From the NCBI GenBank assembly GCA_964542875.1, contig CAZIWA010000017.1:1-58558 (forward strand): a stretch of DNA of 58,558 bases, written 5' to 3'. Each line of letters begins with the position of its first letter. Within the stretch, counting starts at the first letter, position 1. The translations under genes and the position numbers were made by a program. This DNA comes from CAZGOM01 sp964542875. Its GTDB lineage: Bacteria; Planctomycetota; Phycisphaerae; Phycisphaerales; Phycisphaeraceae. Positions 33,870 to 42,000 of this stretch are shown one piece after another. The notes below the pieces were generated by a model. That model was not told the origin of the DNA. It saw nothing but the letters and a program-made list of their open reading frames with translations, and did not search any database.

Positions 33870-35267
33870 TTAAAGCTTCTCTGCCGCCAGCGACGCCAGC
33901 GCGCTGCGCTCGCTCTTGGCCAACGTCACATGCCCCACGATCGAATGCCCCTTGAGCCGTTCGATCATGTAAGACAACCCGTTCGAAGAGCTATCCAGGT
34001 ACGGGTTATCGATCTGCCCGATATCGCCCGTCAGGATGATCTTCGTCCCTTCACCCACGCGAGACACAATTGTCTTCACCTCATGAGGCGAAAGATTCTG
34101 CGCCTCATCCACGATCATGAACTGGTGCGGAATGCTCCGTCCGCGGATATACGTCAGCGGTTCCAAAACCAGTTGCCCCGATTCCATCAGGCTTTGGATC
34201 CTCTGCTCCGGCGTGTGGCTCTCGGCGTGCTGCGAGCCCGACCCGCGCGTCGAAAGCAGGTACGAAAGGTTGTCGAAGATCGGCTGCATCCACGCCGAAA
34301 GTTTCTCGTCCTTATCGCCCGGCAGATAGCCGATATCGCGCCCCATCGGCATGATCGGGCGGGCCACCAGCAGCTTGTCGTAGCGTTGCTCGTTAAACAC
34401 CTTCACCATGCCCGCAGCGATGGCCAGCAGGGTTTTACCCGTGCCCGCCGTACCCAGCAGGGTGATCAGCTTGATGTCGTCATCCGCCAGCAGATCCATC
34501 GCCATGATCTGCTGCGAGTTTCGTGGCATTACGCCAAACACCGGTTTCCTGGGCCCATGAATGGGGATCAGGTGGCCTGTTTCTCCCAGCAGCCTCGCCA
34601 GCCCGGTGTGCGATTCATCGTAAACATCCCGCAACTGAATGTACTGGTTGGCGTAAAGTTGCAGGTCGCTCACGCTGCCGTCGTCTTCGGTCACCTTCAG
34701 GTATGGCTTGAGCTGATCCACAGCAAGTTGCTTTTCGTCATACAGCGTGTCGATCAGCTTGCCGTCCACGGCCAGTGATTCAAACCCGCGGTACAGCCGG
34801 TCAGCATCGACTTTCTGTGCCTCAAAGTCCTCGGTTTGAATGCCCAACGCGTGGGATTTGATGCGGCAGTTCAAGTCCTTGGAGATGAAGATCGCCCGCT
34901 TGCCCTGCTGAAGCAGGTTCCAGGCCACGGAGATGATCCGGTTGTCAGGCGTATCTTCCGAAAGGATCTTGGGCCGGTCCTCTGTGGAAAAGTCGATTCG
35001 GATTTTTCCCGAATGCCCGTTCCACTGCACCCCTTCGCGCAGGTTGCCCGCATTGCGCAGCTTATCGAGATGTCTGATGGATTCGCGGGCGTTTCGGCCC
35101 ACGTCGTCGGTCTGCTTCTTGAACTTGTCGATTTCCGCGATGACCGTGAAGGGAATCACCACTTCATTGTCGGCGAACATAAACAAAGAGGCCGGGTTAT
35201 GGAGCAGCACGTTGGTGTCGAGAACAAAGTGCTTGGCCGGGCCTGACGAGTTTTCTTGTGGGATCAA
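33870..35267 (-). CDS. PIN domain-PhoH family ATPase
   Basis: 465 residues. The N-terminal PIN-like nuclease domain (~10-140) shows FVLDTNVLLHNP with the first acidic residue and a helix with EIDKFKKQ. The C-terminal PhoH ATPase has Walker A LLGTAGTGKTLLA, IMPMGRDIGYLPG and the Walker B/Q region FMIVDEAQNLSPHE plus KIILTGDIGQID. This PIN-PhoH fusion is known from bacteria and is thought to act as an RNA helicase/ribonuclease. The start is TTG at 35267, preceded by a perfect GGAGG with 8-base spacing; no ATG in frame gives a comparable site. Confidence 0.92.
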   Translation of the reverse strand: MIPQENSSGPAKHFVLDTNVLLHNPASLFMFADNEVVIPFTVIAEIDKFKKQTDDVGRNARESIRHLDKLRNAGNLREGVQWNGHSGKIRIDFSTEDRPKILSEDTPDNRIISVAWNLLQQGKRAIFISKDLNCRIKSHALGIQTEDFEAQKVDADRLYRGFESLAVDGKLIDTLYDEKQLAVDQLKPYLKVTEDDGSVSDLQLYANQYIQLRDVYDESHTGLARLLGETGHLIPIHGPRKPVFGVMPRNSQQIMAMDLLADDDIKLITLLGTAGTGKTLLAIAAGMVKVFNEQRYDKLLVARPIMPMGRDIGYLPGDKDEKLSAWMQPIFDNLSYLLSTRGSGSQHAESHTPEQRIQSLMESGQLVLEPLTYIRGRSIPHQFMIVDEAQNLSPHEVKTIVSRVGEGTKIILTGDIGQIDNPYLDSSSNGLSYMIERLKGHSIVGHVTLAKSERSALASLAAEKL

Positions 35268-35438
35268 CTTGGCGACCTCCCTGTCGCTAGGCGTTTATCG
35301 ACTTCCTGTCTCCGAGGGCAACAATAACACGCTCCCGTTCGGATTGCACCTGAATTTTCTCAAGGGTTTTCCCTGACCCTCCCTCTCATCCCAAACATTG
35401 ACTTTTTCGCATAAAACACTGGCTTGTGTCGCGCAATC

Positions 35439-35447
35439 TGCTACAAT
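35439..35447 (+). promoter_or_regulatory. Extended -10 promoter element
   Basis: TGCTACAAT fits an extended -10 (TGnTATAAT) with one difference. It lies about 38 bases before the ATG of the exported SH3-like protein. No good -35 hexamer is present at normal spacing. Confidence 0.4.
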
Positions 35448-35484
35448 CCCTGCGACTTTCAAACGCATAAGACATGGAGGTTAT

Positions 35485-36987
35485 ATGCGCCACAAGCCGT
35501 TATTTGTTTCTATTCCCCTGCTCGCTGCCACCCTTTTTGTCACGTCGGCCATGCTGCCTGCCCCTGAGGCCTGGGCCCAGGCTGGCTCTTACAATGCAGC
35601 CACGATTCAAGACAGCACAGATGTTCTGGCTGGCCCCAGCAACACCTGGTACGTCGTCGGCCAGGTGCCCAAAGGCTCCACCGTCGTGGTCAATGAAATG
35701 ATCGCCGGCTGGTTCAAGGTCACACCTCCCGCAGGCACGCTCAGCGTTGTTGCCAAGTCCGGCATCACGCTGTCGGACGACAAGAAATCCGGCCTCGTCA
35801 GCGGGGAAAAAGCCGAAGTTTTCGCCTTCAACCCCAAATCCGTCGCCGAAAGCAGCCGCAAGCAGGGCACGCTCACCAAGGGCACCAAGGTGCAGATCCA
35901 GGGTGAGGACGGCGCGTTCTACAAGATCACGCCCCCTGCCGAAGCCTACGTCTTCCTCAAGCCCGGCAGCGTCCGCCGGCTTGATCTTCTCAACGAAAAA
36001 GAGCCCGCCGCCAAGCCCGCACCGGCTCCAGCCCCCGCGCCCACCGCCAAGACGGCTGAAAAACCCGCCCAGGCCGCTGTCGCGACTCCGGCCCCCGCCA
36101 CCACTCAGCCCCTCCCGCCTGAGGCCCAGCCTCTTGCGTCCAAGCCTGCCCCCGCACCCACTGCGGCCCCCAAGCCCGCTGCCCCGCCAACGGTCAACCA
36201 GGCCCAGGCGGACGTCACCGGTAAAGGCGAGCCTCACGGCGTGCCTTACGCCGCACCCGAGGCTCATAAAAAGCCCGCCGCTCCTGCCGCCAAACCGGCG
36301 GCAAAGCCCGCACCTGCGGCCCCTGTCGCAGTCGCGGCTGCCTCTGCCCCCGCCGCCACGCCCGAAGCGGACGCCGGCCCCACCCCTCAAACCAACCCGG
36401 ACAGCCCCGCTCTCAAGGCCCTTGAGCTGAAGCTGGAAGAGATTCAGCAGCTCCCCCTGGAGCAGCAGCCTCTGGCCGACCTCCTTAAGCAATATGAGGC
36501 GATCGACGCCAGCACCCTCTCCCGCCGCGACGGCCAAATCGTCAAGGCCCGTATCGCCCAGCTCCCCAAGAGCATCGATATCGCCAAGACCCTCAAGGAA
36601 GTCCAGTCTCAGAAGCTTGATATCCCCGCTTCTGAGAAAAAGCCCAAGGTGGAAACCACCACTTCCACCACCCAGACTTCCGAAGAGCCCAAGCCCGCCA
36701 CGGAACTGATCAACAAGGCCCCCGTCAAATACGACGCGGTCGGCACCCTGCTCTCCTCTACCGTCTACGACGGCACCGACGCCCCCCGGCTCTTCAGGCT
36801 GGTTGATTCCGCCAACAACCGGACCATCGTCTACGTCCAGCCCGGCGATAACTACGAACCCCGCCAGGTTCTGGGCCAGGTGGTCGGCATCGTCGGCCAA
36901 ACCACCTACAACCCCGGCCTGGGCCTTCGCATTATCACGGTCGAAAAGATCGACATCATGCAAAGCGTCCCCGCCACCTCTCGCTGA
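35485..36987 (+). CDS. Exported protein with SH3-like domains and Ala/Pro-rich linker
   Basis: 500 residues. A signal peptide ends PEAWA-QAG (~residue 29). Two bacterial SH3-like units follow: one around TDVLAGPSNTWYVVGQVPKG (~44-90) and one around GTLTKGTKVQIQGEDGAFYK (~130-165). Such domains bind peptidoglycan or other envelope parts. A long Ala/Pro/Lys-rich linker (~170-315) leads to a helical segment and a C-terminal beta-rich domain with YVQPGDNYEPRQVLGQVVG. GGAGG lies 5 bases before the ATG at 35485, which is clearly the true start; a frame opening 87 bases earlier is rejected. It is followed by a terminator. Probably an envelope-spanning structural protein (inferred). Confidence 0.85.
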   Translation: MRHKPLFVSIPLLAATLFVTSAMLPAPEAWAQAGSYNAATIQDSTDVLAGPSNTWYVVGQVPKGSTVVVNEMIAGWFKVTPPAGTLSVVAKSGITLSDDKKSGLVSGEKAEVFAFNPKSVAESSRKQGTLTKGTKVQIQGEDGAFYKITPPAEAYVFLKPGSVRRLDLLNEKEPAAKPAPAPAPAPTAKTAEKPAQAAVATPAPATTQPLPPEAQPLASKPAPAPTAAPKPAAPPTVNQAQADVTGKGEPHGVPYAAPEAHKKPAAPAAKPAAKPAPAAPVAVAAASAPAATPEADAGPTPQTNPDSPALKALELKLEEIQQLPLEQQPLADLLKQYEAIDASTLSRRDGQIVKARIAQLPKSIDIAKTLKEVQSQKLDIPASEKKPKVETTTSTTQTSEEPKPATELINKAPVKYDAVGTLLSSTVYDGTDAPRLFRLVDSANNRTIVYVQPGDNYEPRQVLGQVVGIVGQTTYNPGLGLRIITVEKIDIMQSVPATSR

Positions 36988-37010
36988 TTCTCCAAGCCCC
37001 ATCGCATTCA

Positions 37011-37049
37011 GGGACTGGTCTCTCTCAAAGAGCCCGGTCCCTTTTCTTT
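37011..37049 (+). terminator. Rho-independent terminator after the SH3-like gene
   Basis: A 13-base-pair stem (one mismatch, one G-U) closes a five-base loop and is followed by TTTTCTTT. It starts 24 bases after the stop codon. Confidence 0.7.
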
Positions 37050-37272
37050 GCCCTGTCCTGAACCTCCCGGTCAAGGCGCGAATAAGTCTAAAAATTCCTG
37101 TATTTCTGGTCTTAAAATTACAAATTACAAATCGCAATTTATAAATCATCCTCACTCTTCCCTCCTTCGCTTTCCACCGCCCCGACGCCTCTTTCTCCTC
37201 ATTCCTACCCCCAAGTTGACGACAGCCCCATAAACAGGGATGCTAACGCCTGTCCCACAGGAGTTTCCACTT

Positions 37273-37764
37273 ATGAAGAACCTGAGCGTGCTGTTGGTTG
37301 TCATGACGTTCGCCGCCCTGCTTTTCACCCTCACCGGCTGTGAGAACCAGAAAATCCAGACCGCGACGAATCTGGAAATCAAGCGCGAGGCGCCTGCCAA
37401 AGGCGAACCCAAGCGCCTGAGCCAGAAGCTGAGCATTGACCTCATCTCCGGTAAAGCGGTGTTCACCGACACCGACGGTGCAACCCTTGAGCACTTCATC
37501 GAAGCCGGCCAATTAGACAAAATCCAGACCGCGATCAGTTCCGACACCTGGCGTCGTCGCGAACTCGATCGTGGCGATTTTGAACTCGCCCGCACCCTCT
37601 ACACCCTCGTGGTGTTTGAAGGCCCCAGCAACTCCAACTCCAGCCAGTGGGTTCTCCCCTCCAAAGACCCCCTTCCTGATTCCCTTCAACTCCTGATGAA
37701 TTCCATGGACCAATCCATGCGCCGCCTGCGCCCCATCAGCGACAACGTCAACCTGCTGGAATAA
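37273..37764 (+). CDS. Hypothetical lipoprotein
   Basis: 163 residues. ATG at 37273 follows AGGAG with 8-base spacing. The signal peptide ends LLFTLTGC, giving a lipobox Cys21. The mature part is charged, with a stretch EAPAKGEPKRLSQKL and a helical C-terminal end containing SMDQSMRRLRP. No family was recognised. A downstream hairpin terminator defines it as a single-gene unit. It is separated from the upstream SH3-like gene by a terminator, so the two are not co-transcribed. Confidence 0.8.
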   Translation: MKNLSVLLVVMTFAALLFTLTGCENQKIQTATNLEIKREAPAKGEPKRLSQKLSIDLISGKAVFTDTDGATLEHFIEAGQLDKIQTAISSDTWRRRELDRGDFELARTLYTLVVFEGPSNSNSSQWVLPSKDPLPDSLQLLMNSMDQSMRRLRPISDNVNLLE

Positions 37765-37792
37765 TCTCACAATCCTGACTCTAAAACCCATC

Positions 37793-37829
37793 AAACCGGC
37801 TGGCCCCACGCCAGCCGGTTTTGTTTTAC
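37793..37829 (+). terminator. Rho-independent terminator after the lipoprotein gene
   Basis: A perfect 12-base stem (AAACCGGCTGGC / GCCAGCCGGTTT) with a five-base loop is followed by TGTTTTA. Confidence 0.8.
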
Positions 37830-37840
37830 CCCTCATTTCC

Positions 37841-37875
37841 GGGTGGCACAGCATGGGCCGAACCTGTGCTGTGTC
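37841..37875. repeat. REP-like palindromic repeat, copy 2
   Basis: GGGTGGCACAGCATGG, spacer and TGTGCTGTGTC form a hairpin nearly identical to the element at 7337-7372. It lies just after a terminator. Confidence 0.5.
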
Positions 37876-38020
37876 TTGCACACGCCAACAACAAAATCAT
37901 CGACCGGCTATCACTCCAGACACCCCGCCCCTCATCCCCGATTCGGCACCTTCCACATCCACCACGCCGCCAGGGCGTCCTGCGCGCCGCTGTACAGCAC
38001 CACGCACCCCATCAGCCCCA

Positions 38021-38305
38021 TTAGTGGCGATGGATAAACGGCTTAAACAGCCCATGGATCATCTCATTCACAAACCCGCTTCCGGGCATCACCTGGGCAT
38101 GCCGAAATCCCAGCACCATCGGTACGCATCCGCCCACCATCTCTTGAAACCAGATCGTCCCCCCGACCGCCACTCGCGCATCATGCCTCATCAATCCAAA
38201 CCCCCGCCTCTCACGCATCACCAGCATGATGTTTGCGGGGTTAGCATGAAACTGCCACACCCGCTCCAACGTCGCCTGGATCTTCTGCTCAAACAAGAAT
38301 CGCAT
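38021..38305 (-). pseudogene. Truncated SRPBCC-like (START-type) protein
   Basis: 94 residues starting with MRFLFEQKIQATLERVWQFHANP, a good match to the first strand-helix of SRPBCC proteins that act as small-ligand binders. The middle strands are present (ARVAVGGTIWFQ, VLGFRH). The frame ends abruptly in FKPFIHRH, where related proteins normally continue with two more strands and a long C-terminal helix. About 50 residues of the fold are therefore missing. Sequence just downstream shows no continuation in another frame that I can recognise. It is probably a remnant, though a short functional form is possible. Confidence 0.55.
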
Positions 38306-38383
38306 CAGCCCGCGCCCCCTTGAAGACCGCCTGTTAAAAACTTTGCTTCCCAGCCTAAACCCCCGTGCGGCTCAATCCATCCG

Positions 38384-39427
38384 TCATCTTGCCCCGGCCT
38401 TCTCGCTGGCCTTTTGCCCTGCCCCCAGGCGCTTCATTGCCTGGCTGGCTAGTTCATAAGACCTTAGCCTCGCCTTGGAGTCATGGATTGCGCCAGTCAG
38501 GATCAATTCATCCGCCTGGGTCGCTTCCAGAATCTCTTGAATCTGGCCCGCCACCCGGTCCACCGTGCCCACCGCGCTGATGCGCGTCATCCGAGCCACA
38601 TGCTCTTCCTCCGCGCTGTTCCAGCGGCCGTCCATGCTCTCTACCGGCTCGGGCAGTTGTGTAGGCTTACCTCGGATCAGGTTCAAAAACGCCTGCTGCA
38701 GCGACGTCGAAAGCCGTTTGGCCTCCGCGTCGGTATCCGCGGCAAACACATTCACGCCCATCATCGCGTAAGGCCGATCCAGCGTCGCCGACGGCTTAAA
38801 CTGCGACCGATATAAGTTCAGCGCATCAAACAAATAGTCCGGCGCAAAATGCGATGCAAACGCAAACGGCAGCCCAAGCTCCGCCGCCAGTCTCGCGCCA
38901 AAATCGCTCGACCCCAACAGATAAATCGGCACGTCCAGCCCTTCACCGGGGATCGCATGTACGCCATTGCCCGGCCCATTTTCCGAAAAGTACGACCGCA
39001 GCTCTTCCAGGTCCTGCGGGAACGTATCTCCCGACGATCCCAGCCCCCTGCGCAGCGCCCGTGCAGTCTTGTGGTCGCCGCCCGGCGCTCTTCCCAGCCC
39101 AAGATCGATCCGACCCGGATAAATGCTTGCGAGCGTGCCAAACTGCTCCGCGATCACAAGCGGCGCATGATTCGGCAGCATGATCCCGCCAGACCCCACG
39201 CGGATCGTCGATGTCGCCGCCGCCACGTGCCCGATCAGCACCGCCGTCGCCGCGCTGGCCACCCCGGGAATGTTGTGGTGCTCCGCCAGCCAGTACCGGT
39301 AATACCCCCACGCTTCGGCATGCCTGGCCAACTCCTGCGCATTGCTGAACGCCTGTCCCGCGGTGCCCCCCTTCACAATGGGAGCCAGGTCCAACACCGA
39401 ATAACGAAATGGCTGTAAACGCGGCAC
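38384..39427 (-). CDS. Luciferase-like (LLM class) flavin-dependent oxidoreductase
   Basis: 347 residues. It belongs to the bacterial-luciferase-like TIM barrel group that uses reduced FMN or F420. The N-terminal SVLDLAPIVKGG and the block HAEAWGYYRYWLAEHHN are characteristic, as is GSGGIMLPNHAPLVIAEQF followed by RIDLGLGRAPGGD. Such enzymes oxidise small organic molecules; the substrate is unknown. GTG at 39427 has GGAG with 7-base spacing and is preferred over the in-frame GTG at 39433, which lies only one base after the same GGAG. It stands alone and is divergent from the SDR genes. Confidence 0.88.
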   Translation of the reverse strand: MPRLQPFRYSVLDLAPIVKGGTAGQAFSNAQELARHAEAWGYYRYWLAEHHNIPGVASAATAVLIGHVAAATSTIRVGSGGIMLPNHAPLVIAEQFGTLASIYPGRIDLGLGRAPGGDHKTARALRRGLGSSGDTFPQDLEELRSYFSENGPGNGVHAIPGEGLDVPIYLLGSSDFGARLAAELGLPFAFASHFAPDYLFDALNLYRSQFKPSATLDRPYAMMGVNVFAADTDAEAKRLSTSLQQAFLNLIRGKPTQLPEPVESMDGRWNSAEEEHVARMTRISAVGTVDRVAGQIQEILEATQADELILTGAIHDSKARLRSYELASQAMKRLGAGQKASEKAGAR

Positions 39428-39611
39428 GGGCACACTCCTTCAACGTGGAATAGGTGATTGTATACCGTCAAGTATTAATTTCTCCCCTGCGGCCTCACCC
39501 GCCCCAAAAATGAGTCAAGTCTGAAAACCTAACTTCCCATGACTTCACAAACACCACCCCGAACCCTCATCGGATACCCTCTACTCTCCCATCCCTCGCA
39601 CGAAAGCCCAC

Positions 39612-40364
39612 ATGCCTCAAAAACTCACCGGCAAAGTCGCCCTTGTCACCGGCGCCTCTAAAGGCATTGGCGCTTCCATCGCCCTCCACCTCGCCAATGA
39701 AGGCGCCAGCGTGGCAGTCAACTACGCCTCCAACAAAGCCGCCGCCGACCAGGTCGTCTCTCAAATCACCTCCGCAGGCGGCAACGCCGTCGCAATCCAG
39801 GCTGATGTCTCCGATCCCATCCAGGCCCAATCCCTCGTCCAGCAAACCACCCAAACTTTTGGCCGCCTCGACATCCTCGTTAACAACGCCGGCATCTACG
39901 AATTTCTCCCCCTTGAATTCATCACCCCCGAACACTTTCACAAACACTTCAATCTCAACGTCCTGGGCCTTCTCCTCACCACCCAGGCCGCCGCCGCTGC
40001 CTTCTCCAGTCCAGGCGGAAGCATCATCAACATCAGCTCAGTCGCTGCCACCACTTCCGCCTCCGATGCCGCCGTCTACTGCGCAAGCAAAGCGGCCGTC
40101 GACGCCATCACCCGCGCCCTCGCCAAAGAACTCGGTCCCCGCAACATCCGCGTCAACTCCGTCAACCCCGCCATCGTCGAAACCCCCGGCCTCGACGGCA
40201 ATCCCACCCTCAACGAAGAATTCCGCCAGACCTTCGTCAAGCTCGTCCCCCTCGGCCGCCTGGGCCAACCCAAGGATGTTGCCCACGCCGTCGTCTACCT
40301 CGCCTCGGATGAATCCAGCTGGGTCACCGGCATCACCCTCCCCGTCACAGGCGGCTTCCGCTGA
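39612..40364 (+). CDS. SDR family oxidoreductase (first of a tandem pair)
   Basis: 250 residues. Classical short-chain dehydrogenase/reductase: nucleotide-binding TGASKGIG, NNAG in ILVNNAGIY, the catalytic Ser in INISSV, and Tyr/Lys in YCASK. The C-terminal loop NPAIVETPG and a final VTGITLPVTGGFR match FabG-like enzymes that reduce keto groups with NAD(P)H. It is closely related to the next gene over its full length (for example the shared LVNNAGIYEF and FDLNVLGLLLTTQAA-like segments), so the pair arose by duplication. Its own promoter was not identified. The substrate is not predictable. Confidence 0.92.
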   Translation: MPQKLTGKVALVTGASKGIGASIALHLANEGASVAVNYASNKAAADQVVSQITSAGGNAVAIQADVSDPIQAQSLVQQTTQTFGRLDILVNNAGIYEFLPLEFITPEHFHKHFNLNVLGLLLTTQAAAAAFSSPGGSIINISSVAATTSASDAAVYCASKAAVDAITRALAKELGPRNIRVNSVNPAIVETPGLDGNPTLNEEFRQTFVKLVPLGRLGQPKDVAHAVVYLASDESSWVTGITLPVTGGFR

Positions 40365-40427
40365 TTTGTCTTCTATTCCCGGTTTTCCACACCACGCAAA
40401 ATATTTTACCACTCGATACACTTTCTC

Positions 40428-40456
40428 TTGACTCCTTCACACACTCTACCTATTTT
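40428..40456 (+). promoter_or_regulatory. Sigma-70-type promoter of the second SDR gene
   Basis: TTGACT (40428-40433) and TATTTT (40451-40456) are separated by 17 bases, 43 bases before the ATG. The second SDR copy can therefore be transcribed on its own. Confidence 0.55.
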
Positions 40457-40498
40457 GTATCTATCGGTACACAATAACCCCTCCAAAAGGAAACAGCC

Positions 40499-41260
40499 AT
40501 GTCCCAGAAGCTCACCGGTAAAGTCGCCATCGTCACAGGCTCCTCCAAAGGCATCGGCGCTGAGATCGCCGTCCAGCTCGCCAAGGAAGGCGCCAGCGTC
40601 GTCGTCAACTACTCCTCAAGCAAGGAAGGTGCTGACAGGGTTGTCGCCCAGATCACCGCCGCAGGCGGCAAGGCCGTCGCCGTCAAGGCCAATGTCGCCG
40701 ATGGCGCACAAGCCAAGGCCCTCGTTGACCAGGCTGTCAAAACCTACGGACGGCTCGACATTCTCGTCAACAACGCCGGCATCTATGAGTTCGCCCCCAT
40801 CCAGGCCGTCACCGCCGAACACTTTCATAAGCAGTTCGACCTCAACGTCCTGGGCCTTCTCCTCACCACTCAGGCCGCCGTTGCCGCCTTCTCCAACCAA
40901 GGCGGAAGCATCATCAACATCAGTTCCGTTGTCGCCACCGCCGCTCCCGCCAACGGCTCCGTCTACTCCGCCACCAAGGCCGCAGTCGATGCCATCACCC
41001 GCTCCCTCGCCAAGGAACTTGGCCCTCAGAAAATCCGCGTAAACTCCGTCAGTCCCGGCATGGTTGAAACCGAAGGCACCAAGGCCGCAGGCATCACCAC
41101 CGCAGAAAAGGGCGACTTCCAGAAAGCCGTCGAAGCCCAAACTCCACTGGGTCGCATCGGCCAGCCCAACGACATCGCCCCCACCGTCGTCTTCCTCGCC
41201 TCCTCGGATGCCAAGTGGATCACCGGTGAAGCTCTCATGATCGCAGGCGGCTACCGCTAA
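40499..41260 (+). CDS. SDR family oxidoreductase (second of a tandem pair)
   Basis: 253 residues. It keeps all classical SDR motifs: TGSSKGIG, NNAG, INISSV and the Tyr/Lys pair in YSATK, with a KGDFQKAVEAQT insertion-like loop before TPLGRIGQPNDIA. It is a paralogue of the gene at 39612. AAAGGAAA precedes the ATG, and a sigma-70-type promoter lies in the 134-base gap, so it is probably expressed independently of the first copy. Likely an NAD(P)H-dependent reductase of unknown substrate. Confidence 0.92.
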   Translation: MSQKLTGKVAIVTGSSKGIGAEIAVQLAKEGASVVVNYSSSKEGADRVVAQITAAGGKAVAVKANVADGAQAKALVDQAVKTYGRLDILVNNAGIYEFAPIQAVTAEHFHKQFDLNVLGLLLTTQAAVAAFSNQGGSIINISSVVATAAPANGSVYSATKAAVDAITRSLAKELGPQKIRVNSVSPGMVETEGTKAAGITTAEKGDFQKAVEAQTPLGRIGQPNDIAPTVVFLASSDAKWITGEALMIAGGYR

Positions 41261-41637
41261 CGCATGCATCATCTTGTTCTGGAGAGCCAAAGGTCGAAAT
41301 CCATGCAACTCCGAAATGTTGCTTAAGACTCGAAAAGAAAGCGCTTCTTTACGAACATCGAGTGCTCAGATTTAAAGCCCTCACCAAGGCTGGAAAATTT
41401 CCACTTACTTCAAACCCAGGGTTACGCGCTTGAGCGCGGCACCCTGGGTTTGCCTTTTTTGTTTGCAGCTAATAAGCGCAGATGCAAAGGACGTTCGCAT
41501 CCCAGCAGCGATATTGAGACATCGAAATAATTCTGGATTCACAATCGGGAAACCATGAGCGGCGTTTCCCGTTTGCGAAGAGAATGCCGCCGTAACATCA
41601 TGGCCGTTGACCTTCACTTTTTCCGAGGAACTTTCCC
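41261..41637. other. GC-skew switch region (candidate replication origin)
   Basis: No gene was supported in this 377-base gap. It contains the terminator at 41411-41462. It is also where strand composition flips: left of it the + strand is C-rich even across minus-strand genes, right of it G-rich. That polarity fits an origin. Only one weak DnaA-box-like match (GGATTCACA near 41533) was noticed, and no AT-rich unwinding stretch. Confidence 0.3.
41411..41462 (+). terminator. Rho-independent terminator upstream of the DUF350-like gene
   Basis: A perfect 12-base stem (CAAACCCAGGGT / ACCCTGGGTTTG, 41411-41422 and 41441-41452) with an inner smaller hairpin is followed by CCTTTTTT. Confidence 0.8.
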
Positions 41638-41910
41638 ATGCTTCATGACATCACAGTCAATCTCGCGCTGGCACTCGTATTTTGTTTCGTGGGCGGCATT
41701 GTGGGCGTAGCGATGGTGATCATCGCTTCGGCCTTTTTGCCGAGGATCATCAACAAGATGACGCCGGAGATGGATGAGGCCAAGGAGATCGCCCGGGGCA
41801 ATGTGGCGGTTGCGCAATACTTCGGCCTGGTGGTGTCGGCGAGCATTATCGGCGTGAGCATCGTCATCGCAGCAGCAGTGCTTGGCGGAATTCTCGCGGC
41901 GCTTCATTAA
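41638..41910 (+). CDS. Small DUF350-like inner-membrane protein
   Basis: 90 residues with two hydrophobic helices: one near the N-terminus (LALALVFCFVGGIVGVAMVI) and one near the C-terminus (GLVVSASIIGVSIVIAAAVL). Between them is a short loop with KEIARGNVAVA, which resembles the E-x-x-x-GN-A-A element of DUF350 (YjfL/UPF0719). DUF350 proteins often come in pairs of such units; this has one. It lies 90 bases before the tandem-Hint/Tim44 gene on the same strand, so the two may form a transcription unit. The function is unknown. Confidence 0.7.
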   Translation: MLHDITVNLALALVFCFVGGIVGVAMVIIASAFLPRIINKMTPEMDEAKEIARGNVAVAQYFGLVVSASIIGVSIVIAAAVLGGILAALH

Positions 41911-42000
41911 ACACCAAACATATCAGGTCATTTGAATACTCTGGAAAGCCTCCGCTGCGCCAATACGGTTGAGTGAAAAACTTCTGAGGGAGCACATACC

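Noticed and set aside
35500..37155. A 551-codon minus-strand frame rich in Gly, Leu and Arg.
   Set aside because: It is antisense to the SH3-like exported protein and its composition merely mirrors the Ala/Pro-rich linker.
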